Below, in pieces: positions 28,301 to 36,101 of a DNA stretch of 64,000 bases. The notes beneath the pieces were generated by a model. It made no database searches. It was not told the DNA's origin and saw nothing but the letters and a program-made list of their open reading frames with translations. The first letter of the stretch is position 1. Each line of letters opens with the position of its first letter. The position numbers were made by a program, and so were the translations under genes. The stretch spans positions 868,001-932,000 of the forward strand of contig NZ_JAGHZS010000001.1 in assembly GCF_017745275.1 (NCBI RefSeq). Reading direction: 5' to 3'. The stretch is from Chitinophaga sp. Its GTDB lineage: Bacteria > Bacteroidota > Bacteroidia > Chitinophagales > Chitinophagaceae.

Positions 28301-29255
28301 CCTTTAGTACGTATATCCATGCCAGTGAAAAAAGGCCACCGAATACTACCGGCAACATTACCAGTACGGGGGAGCGTTTTTTCCTGAAAAACAGCGCTAT
28401 CAATACAATCAGCAATACGATGGTAATGCCTTGTGTCAGGAAAGTATCCTGCCGGAGTTGTGTAGCGTTACCTACAGAAACGGCAGTACCTCCAAAATAA
28501 GAGGCGGTTACACCTGGATAATGCCGGTCTATGCTATCTTTCAGCTTATCCAGTCCCTGCAGGAATTGCGCATTGATTTTCGTAGCTCCCGGCGGATTTG
28601 CCGGGGTGATAAAAATCAACACATGCTTGTGATCTTTGGTGATCACATAGTTATCATACAATTCAAACTGATCATCGTACTGCAGGTGCTGTAATTTCCT
28701 GACACCTATCCAGGAGATCCCAACAGGATCGGCTTGTATCATTTTCTTCAGTACCAGTCCTGCGGGCGATATCAGGGTATTATAATCGTATTGTAACGAC
28801 TTTTGCAATTGGGCTGTTTCCAGCAGGCTATCTACCTTCTTGTAATCTTTTTCTTCCAGGAAGATGGGTAAATGTTGTTGTATCACCTGCATCAATCCCA
28901 TCACCATGGAATCTTCTGCCTGAGATTGAATACCCCGGATATAAGGTGCCAGTTGGGCGCCGGCAGTAGAAGCCAGGTCCGCCGCATAGGCAGTTAAACT
29001 ATCTGGCTGTGCTTCTTTTGTAGTATCTTTTTGGGAGATGGTAACAATGAGTTTGTCCGCAAAACGCGAGTCCTGGAACACCTGTTGCAGCTTGTCCAGT
29101 TTCTTATCTTGTGGTAAAATTTTTGTGATATCCTCCTCCAGCTTTATTTGCGCGGCAAAGTACCCTACCAGCAGAAAGCTGGCAATGGTACAAGTCCACA
29201 GCCAGCCTTTGTGCTTTTCAAAAAAGTTATATATCGCTACAAAAAAGCTACCCAT
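25380..29255 (-). CDS. Trifunctional MMPL transporter / acyltransferase / methyltransferase fusion
   Basis: A 1291-residue fusion. Residues 1 to about 850 form an RND/MMPL-type exporter with two sets of membrane spans and two large periplasmic loops (second set with FGLGDDYSIFMMDGLL). A PlsC-type acyltransferase follows, with its catalytic NHQSFLD motif near residue 903 and VYPEGTRSPD beyond it. The C-terminal domain is a class I SAM methyltransferase with ILDIGCGYG near 1113. The whole reads as a single uninterrupted frame. In aryl-polyene loci an MMPL protein is thought to move the lipid-linked pigment across the inner membrane; here synthesis and export are physically joined. It overlaps both neighbours (14 and 8 bp). 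Confidence 0.92.
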   Translation of the reverse strand: MGSFFVAIYNFFEKHKGWLWTCTIASFLLVGYFAAQIKLEEDITKILPQDKKLDKLQQVFQDSRFADKLIVTISQKDTTKEAQPDSLTAYAADLASTAGAQLAPYIRGIQSQAEDSMVMGLMQVIQQHLPIFLEEKDYKKVDSLLETAQLQKSLQYDYNTLISPAGLVLKKMIQADPVGISWIGVRKLQHLQYDDQFELYDNYVITKDHKHVLIFITPANPPGATKINAQFLQGLDKLKDSIDRHYPGVTASYFGGTAVSVGNATQLRQDTFLTQGITIVLLIVLIALFFRKKRSPVLVMLPVVFGGLFSLAWIYVLKGHISVMAMGAGAVVLGIAVNYSLHVFNHFRHSEDIREVINDLAMPMTLGSFTTVGGFLCLQFVHSPMLKDVGLFAALSLVGAALFSLVFLPHWIVIGHKPRKVYTHKENWLDKLSDYRPEKNKYLVGGIFILTIVFFYTARNVSFESDMMRMNYMTPQLKAAEARLNAVNSYIAQSVYVVSDGQNLEGALERGEQLMPVIADLQAKGIVKKYAGVQALLLSNKEQQARIDRWNKYWTAEKKQQLLQYLRNEGTGLGFSNAAFNPFENMLNTAYQPLSPDALKILRSGNLGDFIIQKNNTTSLVTLLKVDPAHKQAVYNALENLPGTTVLDKQYAANRLVEVIKDEFNSIAWMTSLLVFTALLLSYGRIELALITFIPMAISWIWILGIMGLFGIKFNIVNIILSTFIFGLGDDYSIFMMDGLLQEYKTGKKTLSSFKSSIFLSAITTMLGLGVLIFAQHPSLKSIALISIIGIGTVVLISQVVIPFLFNWLITNRVRKGYAPWTFKGWTLSVFSFTYFTIGCLLLTVIGTLLIRLNPFNKEKGKVLYHRILSAYTHSVLYIMGNVKKRIINPTNEKLAKPAVIISNHQSFLDILVSTMLHPKVILLTNQWVWRSPVFGAVVRLADYYPVAEGAEGAIEKLRERVKQGYSIVVYPEGTRSPDPAIKRFHKGAFYIAEQLGLDILPLVIHGTAYTMSKGDFLLKDGTVTVKYLPRITPGDASWGDNYSARTKSISRYFKQQYELLRAETEVPRYFQEQLKYNFIYKGPVLEWYMRIKTRMEGSYELFHQLLPKEGRILDIGCGYGFMDYMLTWAAPGRQITGIDYDEDKITTAGYCYNKPEQLQFIHGDIADTPFELYDAFILSDMLHYLSTEEQETLLQQCIHKLMPGGVIIVRDGDSDLSKRHDGTKFTEFMSTKVIGFNKTKNKQLSFFSAAHVRSLVNKYGAVAEEIDNTRYTSNVIFVIKKLPQENYAQL

Positions 29256-30441
29256 TTTTTTTCTCTTTTCTAAATATTGTCAACATCCCCCAACTCACCC
29301 CCCATACTACTATACCGGCTACTATTGCCAGGGTGACAGCCCCTAACACATACTGCAACATATTTTCTTTGATGGTATCGAAATTAAAACCGTCTTTAAA
29401 GATGAGGTCACCGGCAGTTTGTCCTATCCATACCTTACCAGCCAGGAAGCTGGCAAAGAGTACAAACGGTGTAAGTGGCGGCGTACTGATATGTGCAGAA
29501 AGCAATACCAGCGCCTTATTTAATTTTAGTTTGATAGATACCAGTATCGCTACCAGCAATTGAAATCCCCAGATAGGCACAATGCCCATAAATACGCCAA
29601 AACCAATAGCAATAGCTTTGCGCATGTTCGACTCATCTGATCTCAGTACTTCTTCTTTCCACATCTTTTTCCAGTTCTCTTTCTTCAGCAAAAAGCGGAC
29701 AAAATCGCGGGGCTTGATATAGAGGAAGGTCACGAGTACTAATACCGTGTTTAATATGCTGATGCGGATAAAATCCGGTACCGGGCGGAAATGTGATACC
29801 CTTTCTTCCGGTGGTGGGTAATATACCTTTACAGGTGTCCAGTCTACCTTCACCCCTTTCCATGCGCTACGTACCAGTACTTCTATTTCAAATTCATATT
29901 TGGTACAGAAGTAATGCAGGTTGCCCATCTTGCGCAGGGGATACAGGCGATAACCGGATTGGGTATCAGGCCCCTTAAGGCCGGTGGTAACGGTGAACCA
30001 GAAATTCGATATTTTATTGGCAGATGTATTTTTCCCCGGCATATTTTCCTGGTGCAGGTTACGGGCACCGATGATGAGCGCACCGGGGCGTTCATCAATC
30101 TGTTGCAGCATGTTCGGCAGGTCGGTAGCAAAATGCTGCCCGTCTGCGTCCATGGTGATTACGTAATCATACCCCTGTTGCATTGCATAGGCAAATCCAC
30201 GGCGAAGGGCGATGCCTTTACCACGGTTAGGGCTATACGATACTAACTGCAGGGAAGGAAACTGTTCCAGCACAGCGAGGGTTTCATCGGTGGCGCCATC
30301 ATTTACTACAATGACATGGTCTGTATAGGAGAGAGCGTCCTTTAGTACGGCACCAAGTGTGCCGGCGTTATTGTACGTAGGGATTAACACCGCAGCGCGG
30401 TGACGTTCAAAGTGTGCGTTATGTGTAGGTTGTGTGGTCAC
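29248..30441 (-). CDS. Glycosyltransferase family 2 protein with C-terminal DUF2062
   Basis: A 397-residue protein. The N-terminal half is a GT-A glycosyltransferase family 2 domain (VLIPTYNNAGTLGAVL, then VVNDGATDETL, and the metal-binding DADGQHFATDL). The C-terminal part (about 255-395) is a DUF2062 membrane domain with several hydrophobic spans (FGVFMGIVPIWGFQLLVAIL). The same combination is known in aryl-polyene and flexirubin loci. It probably transfers a sugar or related group to a lipid acceptor at the inner membrane; donor and acceptor are not known. It overlaps the MMPL fusion gene by 8 bp. Confidence 0.9.
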   Translation of the reverse strand: MTTQPTHNAHFERHRAAVLIPTYNNAGTLGAVLKDALSYTDHVIVVNDGATDETLAVLEQFPSLQLVSYSPNRGKGIALRRGFAYAMQQGYDYVITMDADGQHFATDLPNMLQQIDERPGALIIGARNLHQENMPGKNTSANKISNFWFTVTTGLKGPDTQSGYRLYPLRKMGNLHYFCTKYEFEIEVLVRSAWKGVKVDWTPVKVYYPPPEERVSHFRPVPDFIRISILNTVLVLVTFLYIKPRDFVRFLLKKENWKKMWKEEVLRSDESNMRKAIAIGFGVFMGIVPIWGFQLLVAILVSIKLKLNKALVLLSAHISTPPLTPFVLFASFLAGKVWIGQTAGDLIFKDGFNFDTIKENMLQYVLGAVTLAIVAGIVVWGVSWGMLTIFRKEKKNG

Positions 30442-30801
30442 TTAGTTAAATATACCCTGGAACTTCATAAATGTTTTATCTTCCCGCTTTAAGGTAGCGT
30501 TCACTTTCCAACCGGTTTCTTCTGCTTTATAGTTAACAGTAACATCTACCAGCGGCTCTTTCCCAGGATCTATCATCTGCAAAAATTTCATTTGTGTGGC
30601 TTTCTTCAGCATTACTTTTTGCTTCACGGCACCTTCCAGTACTTCCGTAATGGTTTGCATCATACACACACCTGGTACTACCGGTTGTTCAGGAAAATGT
30701 CCCTGAAAAACAGGATGGGCCGCATTCAGTTCAATGGTAACGGTTACCTGTCCGGGTTCTTCGTGGTGCGTTGTTACTGTATAAAAATTACCTGCTAACA
30801 T
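30442..30801 (-). CDS. FabZ/FabA-like 3-hydroxyacyl-ACP dehydratase
   Basis: A 119-residue hot-dog-fold protein. The catalytic histidine lies in the classic block VFQGHFPEQPVVPGVCMMQT (about residues 31-50), matching the FabZ motif GHFPxxPxxPGV. The usual acid residue of FabZ is less obvious (MQTITEVLEG). It should dehydrate 3-hydroxyacyl-ACP during polyene extension. It is one of two hot-dog dehydratases here; the other is at 40803. It abuts the glycosyltransferase gene without a gap. Confidence 0.9.
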   Translation of the reverse strand: MLAGNFYTVTTHHEEPGQVTVTIELNAAHPVFQGHFPEQPVVPGVCMMQTITEVLEGAVKQKVMLKKATQMKFLQMIDPGKEPLVDVTVNYKAEETGWKVNATLKREDKTFMKFQGIFN

Positions 30802-30825
30802 GCTGTGCTTATATTGATTTGTATG

Positions 30826-31449
30826 TTATTTCTCCACTTTCTGTAAAGAGATATTGAATTTGAAATGTTCATGACGGATATTGATAGTATCCGGTACACC
30901 GTTGTTGTAATGCTGCATCCACACGGTTACAGCCGGCTTGCGTTTAGAAGATTTCTCTATGCGTACCAGTTGGGTACAGGCGGTATCGGTAATATAGTAG
31001 TTGTTCCCTTTTCCGGTAGGTACTACCACATAACGGTAACGGCTATCCGCTGCCATATGTGCCGCCTGTAAATCAGGGTGCAACAGCACCAGTGCAAAGT
31101 CTTGCTTCAGCGTTTTTACCACGGCTTTCTTGTCCATTTTGGCCAGCAGAAAGTGTTTGGTGAAATTGCCCTGTTTATCAAATTCAAAATCAAAGAACTT
31201 AAATCCCATTTCGTTGGCAAACACCACGCGGGTGCTGCTGTCCGGCATTTGTTTGAAGAACAGGAGCCCACTCAGGTGATGCTTTAAAATATCGACCTGT
31301 GTGCTGTAAAGCGTAGCATTAAACTGCGGGCTGAACTGACGGATACAATTCACATCGCCTGCTACCGGCTTTAACCCCTTATATACCGACCGGCATCCGT
31401 TTGTGAACAGGGCAAGCCCCAACAGGCTACTTAGCAGAAAATACCGCAT
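30826..31449 (-). CDS. Lipoprotein of unknown function in the flexirubin cluster
   Basis: A 207-residue protein with a lipoprotein signal peptide (lipobox TNGC, Cys19, in LFTNGCRSVYKG). The mature part is predicted to be mainly beta strand and no catalytic motif is visible. Position next to a LolA-like gene, which it overlaps by 23 bp, resembles the DUF3261-type lipoprotein of proteobacterial aryl-polyene loci, but I cannot confirm homology by eye. A role in receiving or placing the pigment lipid at the outer membrane is an inference from context. Confidence 0.72.
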   Translation of the reverse strand: MRYFLLSSLLGLALFTNGCRSVYKGLKPVAGDVNCIRQFSPQFNATLYSTQVDILKHHLSGLLFFKQMPDSSTRVVFANEMGFKFFDFEFDKQGNFTKHFLLAKMDKKAVVKTLKQDFALVLLHPDLQAAHMAADSRYRYVVVPTGKGNNYYITDTACTQLVRIEKSSKRKPAVTVWMQHYNNGVPDTINIRHEHFKFNISLQKVEK

Positions 31450-32065
31450 CCAGGATGTTTGTGTTCAATTGTTTATGTAAAAAGCTGATGGTGGTATCAT
31501 CACCGGAAGATTCAGCCATCGTAATTTTCGATACAGAATAATCCTGTTTATCTACCAGCAGCACAATCGACTTAAAATATTCTTTCATCACTTTATTTAC
31601 CGGTGTCAGTTCCAAGCGGTAATACTGGGTGTTTTCAGTGGCTTTGGTGGTGAAGTCGGCGTTGTCCAGTACGGTGCCACGTACGCAGTCGACCGTAATT
31701 TTATTAATCTGCTCAAACAGCTTATTACTTTTCCCTGATACTTTATTTTCCTTCTGTGCATCTTTAATACGGATATCTTTTCCGTTGATGACCAGCAGGT
31801 AGTAAGAAGGCTGGAGATATTCCATTCTTACTTTATTATCTTTCTTAAACCAGAATTTCCCTTTGGACACTATTTTATCCGACAGCATGCTCAGGTTTTT
31901 TTCCTGCACAAAATCACATTGGATGCTTTGTGTGTTTTGTGCCGCCTTTGCAAACTGCTGTTTCAGCGGCGTGATGTCTGCCACTGGCTTAAAACCGGTT
32001 TGGGCCTGTGCTTGCAGGCTGATAACGGCACACATAAAAATTAATATCCATTTACACATATGCAC
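31427..32065 (-). CDS. LolA-like outer-membrane lipoprotein carrier protein
   Basis: A 212-residue periplasmic protein with a signal peptide (about 1-22, ending LQAQAQ). The body has the LolA/LolB half-barrel pattern, including SIQCDFVQEKNLSML, GKFWFKKDNKVRMEY and SYYLLVINGKDIRI. LolA family proteins carry lipids or lipoproteins across the periplasm. Pigment clusters of this kind have a dedicated copy, which probably ferries the aryl-polyene lipid delivered by the MMPL exporter. It overlaps its neighbours by 23 and 14 bp. Confidence 0.88.
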   Translation of the reverse strand: MHMCKWILIFMCAVISLQAQAQTGFKPVADITPLKQQFAKAAQNTQSIQCDFVQEKNLSMLSDKIVSKGKFWFKKDNKVRMEYLQPSYYLLVINGKDIRIKDAQKENKVSGKSNKLFEQINKITVDCVRGTVLDNADFTTKATENTQYYRLELTPVNKVMKEYFKSIVLLVDKQDYSVSKITMAESSGDDTTISFLHKQLNTNILDAVFSAK

Positions 32066-32831
32066 GCACTTTTAACATTTTATCGATTCTTTCCAATTGA
32101 TATCCCTGTTGACGGATACCTTGAATGAGCTGTGGTAATATATCGGCGGTTATTTTACGGGTATCATGCAGTAAAATAACAGCGCCGGGTGTAAGCCGTT
32201 CCAGTATACGGTTCAGCAGTTCTGTTTCATCTTTGGCAACGGTGTCCAGGGAGCGGATATTCCAGCCTACCGGCAGATAATTACCTGCTTTTACCGCCCT
32301 TGCCAGGTTCGGATTGGTAACCCCATAGGGTGGGCGAAACAGCCGCGGCGTAAGGCCGGTAGCGTGTACCGTTACCGCATCCATCTGCTGCATATCCGTG
32401 AGCATATTGCCCGATAGTTTCATATCAAACCAGAAATCATGAGAATAAGTATGATTACCGATTACATGACCATCTGCGTATATTCGTTTCAGTAAGTGCT
32501 CATTGCCCCTGATATTCTTCCCTATACAAAAAAATGCCGCAGGCACTTCCTGCTGTTGCAGGATATCCAATATTTGCGGGGTATAGATAGCATCAGGTCC
32601 GTCATCAAAAGAAAGCGCCACCACTTTTTCTGTAGTATCTGCCTTACACCACACTTTCATAAAAAATCCGGCTTCTATATTCATCGCGCCGTGAATAGTG
32701 GGTGGCAGAAAAATAAGCAGTGGCAATCCATATGCCCAGAAGGGAATGGGAAGCGCCAGGTACTTATCCAGGAACAGGAGTACCAGGAGACTAAAGATTG
32801 CGGCGATATTTATTACTTTATTGTTTAACAT
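32052..32831 (-). CDS. Polysaccharide deacetylase family protein (NodB domain)
   Basis: A 259-residue membrane-anchored carbohydrate esterase 4 enzyme. Two hydrophobic spans are at the N-terminus (about 8-45). The NodB domain follows with its five motifs visible: VALSFDDGPDAIYTPQ (catalytic Asp and first metal ligand), GNHTYSH (two metal histidines), RLFRPPYG, GWNIRSLDT and ILLHDT. It removes an N- or O-acetyl group with a divalent metal. In this operon it may act on a sugar added by the nearby glycosyltransferase, but the substrate is unproven. It overlaps the genes on both sides. Confidence 0.92.
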   Translation of the reverse strand: MLNNKVINIAAIFSLLVLLFLDKYLALPIPFWAYGLPLLIFLPPTIHGAMNIEAGFFMKVWCKADTTEKVVALSFDDGPDAIYTPQILDILQQQEVPAAFFCIGKNIRGNEHLLKRIYADGHVIGNHTYSHDFWFDMKLSGNMLTDMQQMDAVTVHATGLTPRLFRPPYGVTNPNLARAVKAGNYLPVGWNIRSLDTVAKDETELLNRILERLTPGAVILLHDTRKITADILPQLIQGIRQQGYQLERIDKMLKVRAYV

Positions 32832-33889
32832 GCCGTGAGCAATACCAATGAGTGGTGTGTTCCCTGATGATGGTTATACACTAATACTTTATTTATTTTT
32901 TTCGGCGCCTTTCCATAAAACTCAGCCGCCTCGGGTACCGCTTGTTCTGCAATGATGCCGTTGGCCATCCATACGCCAAAGCCTGCGGCTGTTGGGTATT
33001 CGCCACAGAGGTGCTTAAAACAGGCTTCTGCATGGTCCGGGAATAGTGCTGCAGCTACTTCTTCATAAATTTCATCCTGGTCTATGTCTCCGTTTCTGCC
33101 GGTAACAATCAGGTCAATATCTGCAGGGGTACAGTAATGCTCTTCCAGGAATTTCATGATATGGCCAATCACTTCTCCTTCCCACAGCGGTTTGTACAAG
33201 GTGCTCACACCTGTGAGTTCTGCTACAGTACCGGGATCTTTGGTGATGCCCAGTGTAAAAAAGGCAGCACCTTCGCCGGCAATGGTACCGGTACTGGGAC
33301 TGTTAAGCACTTCCATTGTTTTCACCGGTGCCTTTTTATACAGACCAAAACGCGATAACAAGGCATGGCTATAGTTGGTAATTTCGTCTACACCACCCGC
33401 CAGGATATGTTTGGCGGAGCCTTCTTTCAAAATCATGATGGCATCCTGCAATGCGTTTTCAAATGAAAAGCCGCGATGCACGAATGTATTGTTATAACCA
33501 TTGCAACTCAGCAGCAGGGCTATTTGTCCGGCTACGGTGTTGTGGGTACTCTGTATAAAAGCAGTAGGTGTCAGCATTTCTTCCTGCTGGTTCACCATCT
33601 TTGTTAAAAACACGCCGGTATCATCGAGGCAGCCATAGGCAGTACCCGTGATGATGGCATCCGGAGTAGTAACGCCGGCAGCTTCCAGGCTGAGATTTGC
33701 AGCACCTACACCCATTTTCACCACACGGCTCATGCGGCGGATCTGCTTCACATCAATCCATTGTTTATAATCCGGATCTACGGTAGACAGGCGAACCTGC
33801 TCGTATTCCCGGGGAGTAGCCAGCAAAGGGCCTCCCTGCGCAGTTTCCTGCGGAGATATACAACCGGTGCCGTTTATGTAGATATTCAT
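32825..33889 (-). CDS. Catalytically degenerate ketosynthase (chain-length-factor-like)
   Basis: A 354-residue ketosynthase-fold protein that lacks the catalytic triad. Aligned by eye with the intact KS at 42531, the nucleophile position falls on Gly in TFVHRGFSFENAL, the first histidine (NAHATST in the paralogue) on Gly in VTGRNGD, and the second (TGHECW) on Glu in CGEYPTAAG. The fold features LAGGVDEIT and TIAGEGAAFF remain. Such proteins act as the inactive partner (chain-length factor) of a heterodimeric KS in aryl-polyene synthesis. The probable active partner is the adjacent KS at 33996. It overlaps the deacetylase gene by 7 bp. Confidence 0.85.
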   Translation of the reverse strand: MNIYINGTGCISPQETAQGGPLLATPREYEQVRLSTVDPDYKQWIDVKQIRRMSRVVKMGVGAANLSLEAAGVTTPDAIITGTAYGCLDDTGVFLTKMVNQQEEMLTPTAFIQSTHNTVAGQIALLLSCNGYNNTFVHRGFSFENALQDAIMILKEGSAKHILAGGVDEITNYSHALLSRFGLYKKAPVKTMEVLNSPSTGTIAGEGAAFFTLGITKDPGTVAELTGVSTLYKPLWEGEVIGHIMKFLEEHYCTPADIDLIVTGRNGDIDQDEIYEEVAAALFPDHAEACFKHLCGEYPTAAGFGVWMANGIIAEQAVPEAAEFYGKAPKKINKVLVYNHHQGTHHSLVLLTAC

Positions 33890-34010
33890 GTAGCTATTAG
33901 CTTTTAGCGGTTAGCTGTTAGTATTTATGTTCTCCGTAGTGTTTTTGCTTCCGGTATTTCTGAAAGCATACGCTTTTTGCTTTATGCTTTTAGCTTTATG
34001 CTCTTGAAAA
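33890..34010. repeat. Heptad array I (AGC family), imperfect
   Basis: The gap between two ketosynthase genes carries AGC-type heptads. From 33894 on the plus strand they read AGCTATT, AGCTTTT, AGCGGTT, AGCTGTT; from about 34010 back on the minus strand they read AGCATAA, AGCTAAA, AGCATAA, AGCAAAA. The arms face each other in 7-bp phase but pair only in part. The minus-strand array starts within the stop codon of the KS gene at 33996, and the other end touches the start codon at 33889. Confidence 0.7.
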
Positions 34011-35189
34011 AATCAGGCTTGAGCAGTTGCCACCAAAACCAAAAGAGTTGGACATTACATGTTGCAGGTCGTGCCCGGCGGAATAACTGGTAGCCGGCGC
34101 AAAAGGCAATTCCTTCATCTGGTGTTCAAAGCGTGCGTTGGGATAAATGATGCCTTCCTTTACCGCGAGGGCAGAGAAAACAGCTTCTATTCCACCGCTG
34201 GCGCCCAGCGTATGGCCGGTGAACGATTTGGTGGAGCTCATGGCCGGAAAATGTGGCGCAAAGAGCCGGTTGATGGCAATCCCTTCGGATACATCATTAT
34301 TCTGTGTGCCAGTGCCGTGCAAATTGATATAACCAATTTGCTGTGGTTGCAAACCACTCATATCCAGCGCTCCCTTCATGGCCAGGTAGTTACCCGTTCC
34401 ATCAGGAGAGGAGGCTGTTTGATGGTATGCGTCGTTGGCGTTGGCAAAGCCACTCAAACGGCACCATGGCTGCAACTGGGCAGCCAGGCTATCTGATACC
34501 AGCACCACATAACCCGCACCTTCTCCAAGATTCAACCCGGTACGGGTATCATCAAAAGGGCGGCAAGGCTGCTGATCCAGGATCATCAGTGTATTAAATC
34601 CATTCAGTGTAAAGCGGGTGAGTGCATCTGTACCACCGGCAATCACTACATCCACCATGTTATTGCGGATGAGGCGGGAGCCATACATCAGTGCGTTGGC
34701 ACCGGAAGAGCAGGCCGTACTGATGGTAGACACATGATGCCGGATACCCAGCATATCGGCCACCAGTTCAGTAATGCTGCCGCATTCATGGTGCACTACC
34801 TGGTGCAGGCGGCCACCCCGTGGATTAGCGAGGAATTCCGGGAAGAAATCTTCCGTTTTATCCATACCACCAACGGTATTGCCGGAAACAAATCCCACGC
34901 GATAGCGGGAGATATCGCCCAATCCGCTGGACTGCCACGCCTCACGGGCGGCAATCATGCTCAGCAAAGCGGTACGACTGATCTGCTCAGGCATGCGGGC
35001 CATGTCAGCCAGCGTGGCATTATCTGCCTTCACTTCCGCCACCGGAAAGGTGCCGCGATGTGCAGACGACAGGTATTGCATGGCTGCCATTCCAGGCTGC
35101 ATATCCCGGAACGATTGCAAACAGGCCTTCAGATCCAGGCCTATACCACTGATCACCCCACCACCTGCTATCCACACCTTTTCACTCAT
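33996..35189 (-). CDS. Beta-ketoacyl-ACP synthase, active (KS alpha-like)
   Basis: A 397-residue condensing enzyme of the KAS I/II type with the full Cys-His-His triad: STACSSGANALMYG (Cys near residue 160), NLHGTGTQNNDVSE and SFTGHTLGASGGIE. The glycine-rich NSFGFGGNCSSLIF ends the protein. It catalyses decarboxylative Claisen condensation of malonyl-ACP in chain elongation. It sits between the degenerate KS (32825) and an ACP gene that overlaps it by 4 bp (ATGA), suggesting a KS alpha / chain-length-factor / ACP functional unit. Its stop codon TAA is the first heptad of array I. Confidence 0.95.
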   Translation of the reverse strand: MSEKVWIAGGGVISGIGLDLKACLQSFRDMQPGMAAMQYLSSAHRGTFPVAEVKADNATLADMARMPEQISRTALLSMIAAREAWQSSGLGDISRYRVGFVSGNTVGGMDKTEDFFPEFLANPRGGRLHQVVHHECGSITELVADMLGIRHHVSTISTACSSGANALMYGSRLIRNNMVDVVIAGGTDALTRFTLNGFNTLMILDQQPCRPFDDTRTGLNLGEGAGYVVLVSDSLAAQLQPWCRLSGFANANDAYHQTASSPDGTGNYLAMKGALDMSGLQPQQIGYINLHGTGTQNNDVSEGIAINRLFAPHFPAMSSTKSFTGHTLGASGGIEAVFSALAVKEGIIYPNARFEHQMKELPFAPATSYSAGHDLQHVMSNSFGFGGNCSSLIFSRA

Positions 35190-35452
35190 GCCTTTACGGT
35201 TTGCTGTGCAGTAATGTATGCTGCCATGGTGCGAACAGACTGGAAGATTTTTGGTCCTTCTTCCGGATTGGCAATGCGGATATTATAATGCTGTTGCAGC
35301 AATACAATCAGTTCCAGCGCATCAATAGAATCCAGCCCCAGGCCTTCTTTAGAAAACAGCACCTGGTCGTCGCCGATGCTTTCCGGGGTTATCTCCTGCA
35401 AGTTCAATTGTTCAATGATCTGCGCTTTCAGATCCGCCATCAACTTTTCCAC
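35186..35452 (-). CDS. Acyl carrier protein
   Basis: An 88-residue ACP. The phosphopantetheine-accepting serine is Ser42 in GLGLDSIDALELIVLL, inside an acidic helix as expected. It should carry the growing polyene as a thioester and be loaded by the AcpS encoded at 21811. It overlaps the active KS by 4 bp. A second ACP is encoded at 42179; the different helix sequences suggest distinct partner enzymes. Confidence 0.95.
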   Translation of the reverse strand: MEKLMADLKAQIIEQLNLQEITPESIGDDQVLFSKEGLGLDSIDALELIVLLQQHYNIRIANPEEGPKIFQSVRTMAAYITAQQTVKA

Positions 35453-35471
35453 TGTAATTTGATTAAAGTTA

Positions 35472-36101
35472 TTAACTGTTTTTCTGTTGATATAATGCCT
35501 GCAAAGCTGCAGCCGTTAAGGGCTGCGCTTTGTCATGCGGTGTATTTTCCACGAGGAATAAAACTACCTCGTATTGTTGTTCCATTACCTCTACCCAGCC
35601 ACAAATGCAGGCCTGCAAAGGTGTAGTAGCCAGCAACTGCGCCGGATAGGTACTCATCAGTGCGGTATCAAAAGTATCTGATACAAAAAAAGTATTCTCT
35701 CCTTTAAAACCGTGCCGTATCGCTATTTCCCCCATTACAATGTTAGGCAGCGTATACACGAACAGTGCCGGGCTGGCAAATTCTTTCACCGTGGCGTAAT
35801 AGCGCAGATCTGTGTCCAGGCTACTGCTGCGGTTAGACAATACCATGCCTACCTGTTCCGGCGACAACTGCGATATTGCCGTGTCTTTCAGTAATACTTC
35901 TGCAGCTAACCAGCCTAATTTGCTGAGGGCATCCATTTTATGAAATTTAGGATACTGACCGGAAAAATGGTCGTATCCTGCCCGCAGAAAATCCGGTAAC
36001 TCCAGCTCCTGCCCTGCTTCCCATATACATTCGCCATTCAGGAATACCTGGTGCTGGCGAATGATACAACTACCTGTAATGTATGCCGACTCCCTATTCA
36101 A
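35472..36101 (-). CDS. Half-length ketosynthase-like protein without catalytic cysteine
   Basis: A 209-residue protein that resembles only the N-terminal half of a ketosynthase. KS features visible include LSKLGWLAAEVLL, GMVLSNRSSSLDTDL and the block where the nucleophile elbow should be (ENTFFVSDTFDTALM), which has no cysteine. The usual GG after that helix is GW (ICGWVEVMEQ). The histidine-bearing C-terminal half is missing. It is intact as an ORF, overlaps the flavoenzyme gene by 8 bp and lies 19 bp from the ACP gene. It could be a structural or docking partner for one of the three active KS enzymes; no activity is expected. Confidence 0.78.
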   Translation of the reverse strand: MNRESAYITGSCIIRQHQVFLNGECIWEAGQELELPDFLRAGYDHFSGQYPKFHKMDALSKLGWLAAEVLLKDTAISQLSPEQVGMVLSNRSSSLDTDLRYYATVKEFASPALFVYTLPNIVMGEIAIRHGFKGENTFFVSDTFDTALMSTYPAQLLATTPLQACICGWVEVMEQQYEVVLFLVENTPHDKAQPLTAAALQALYQQKNS

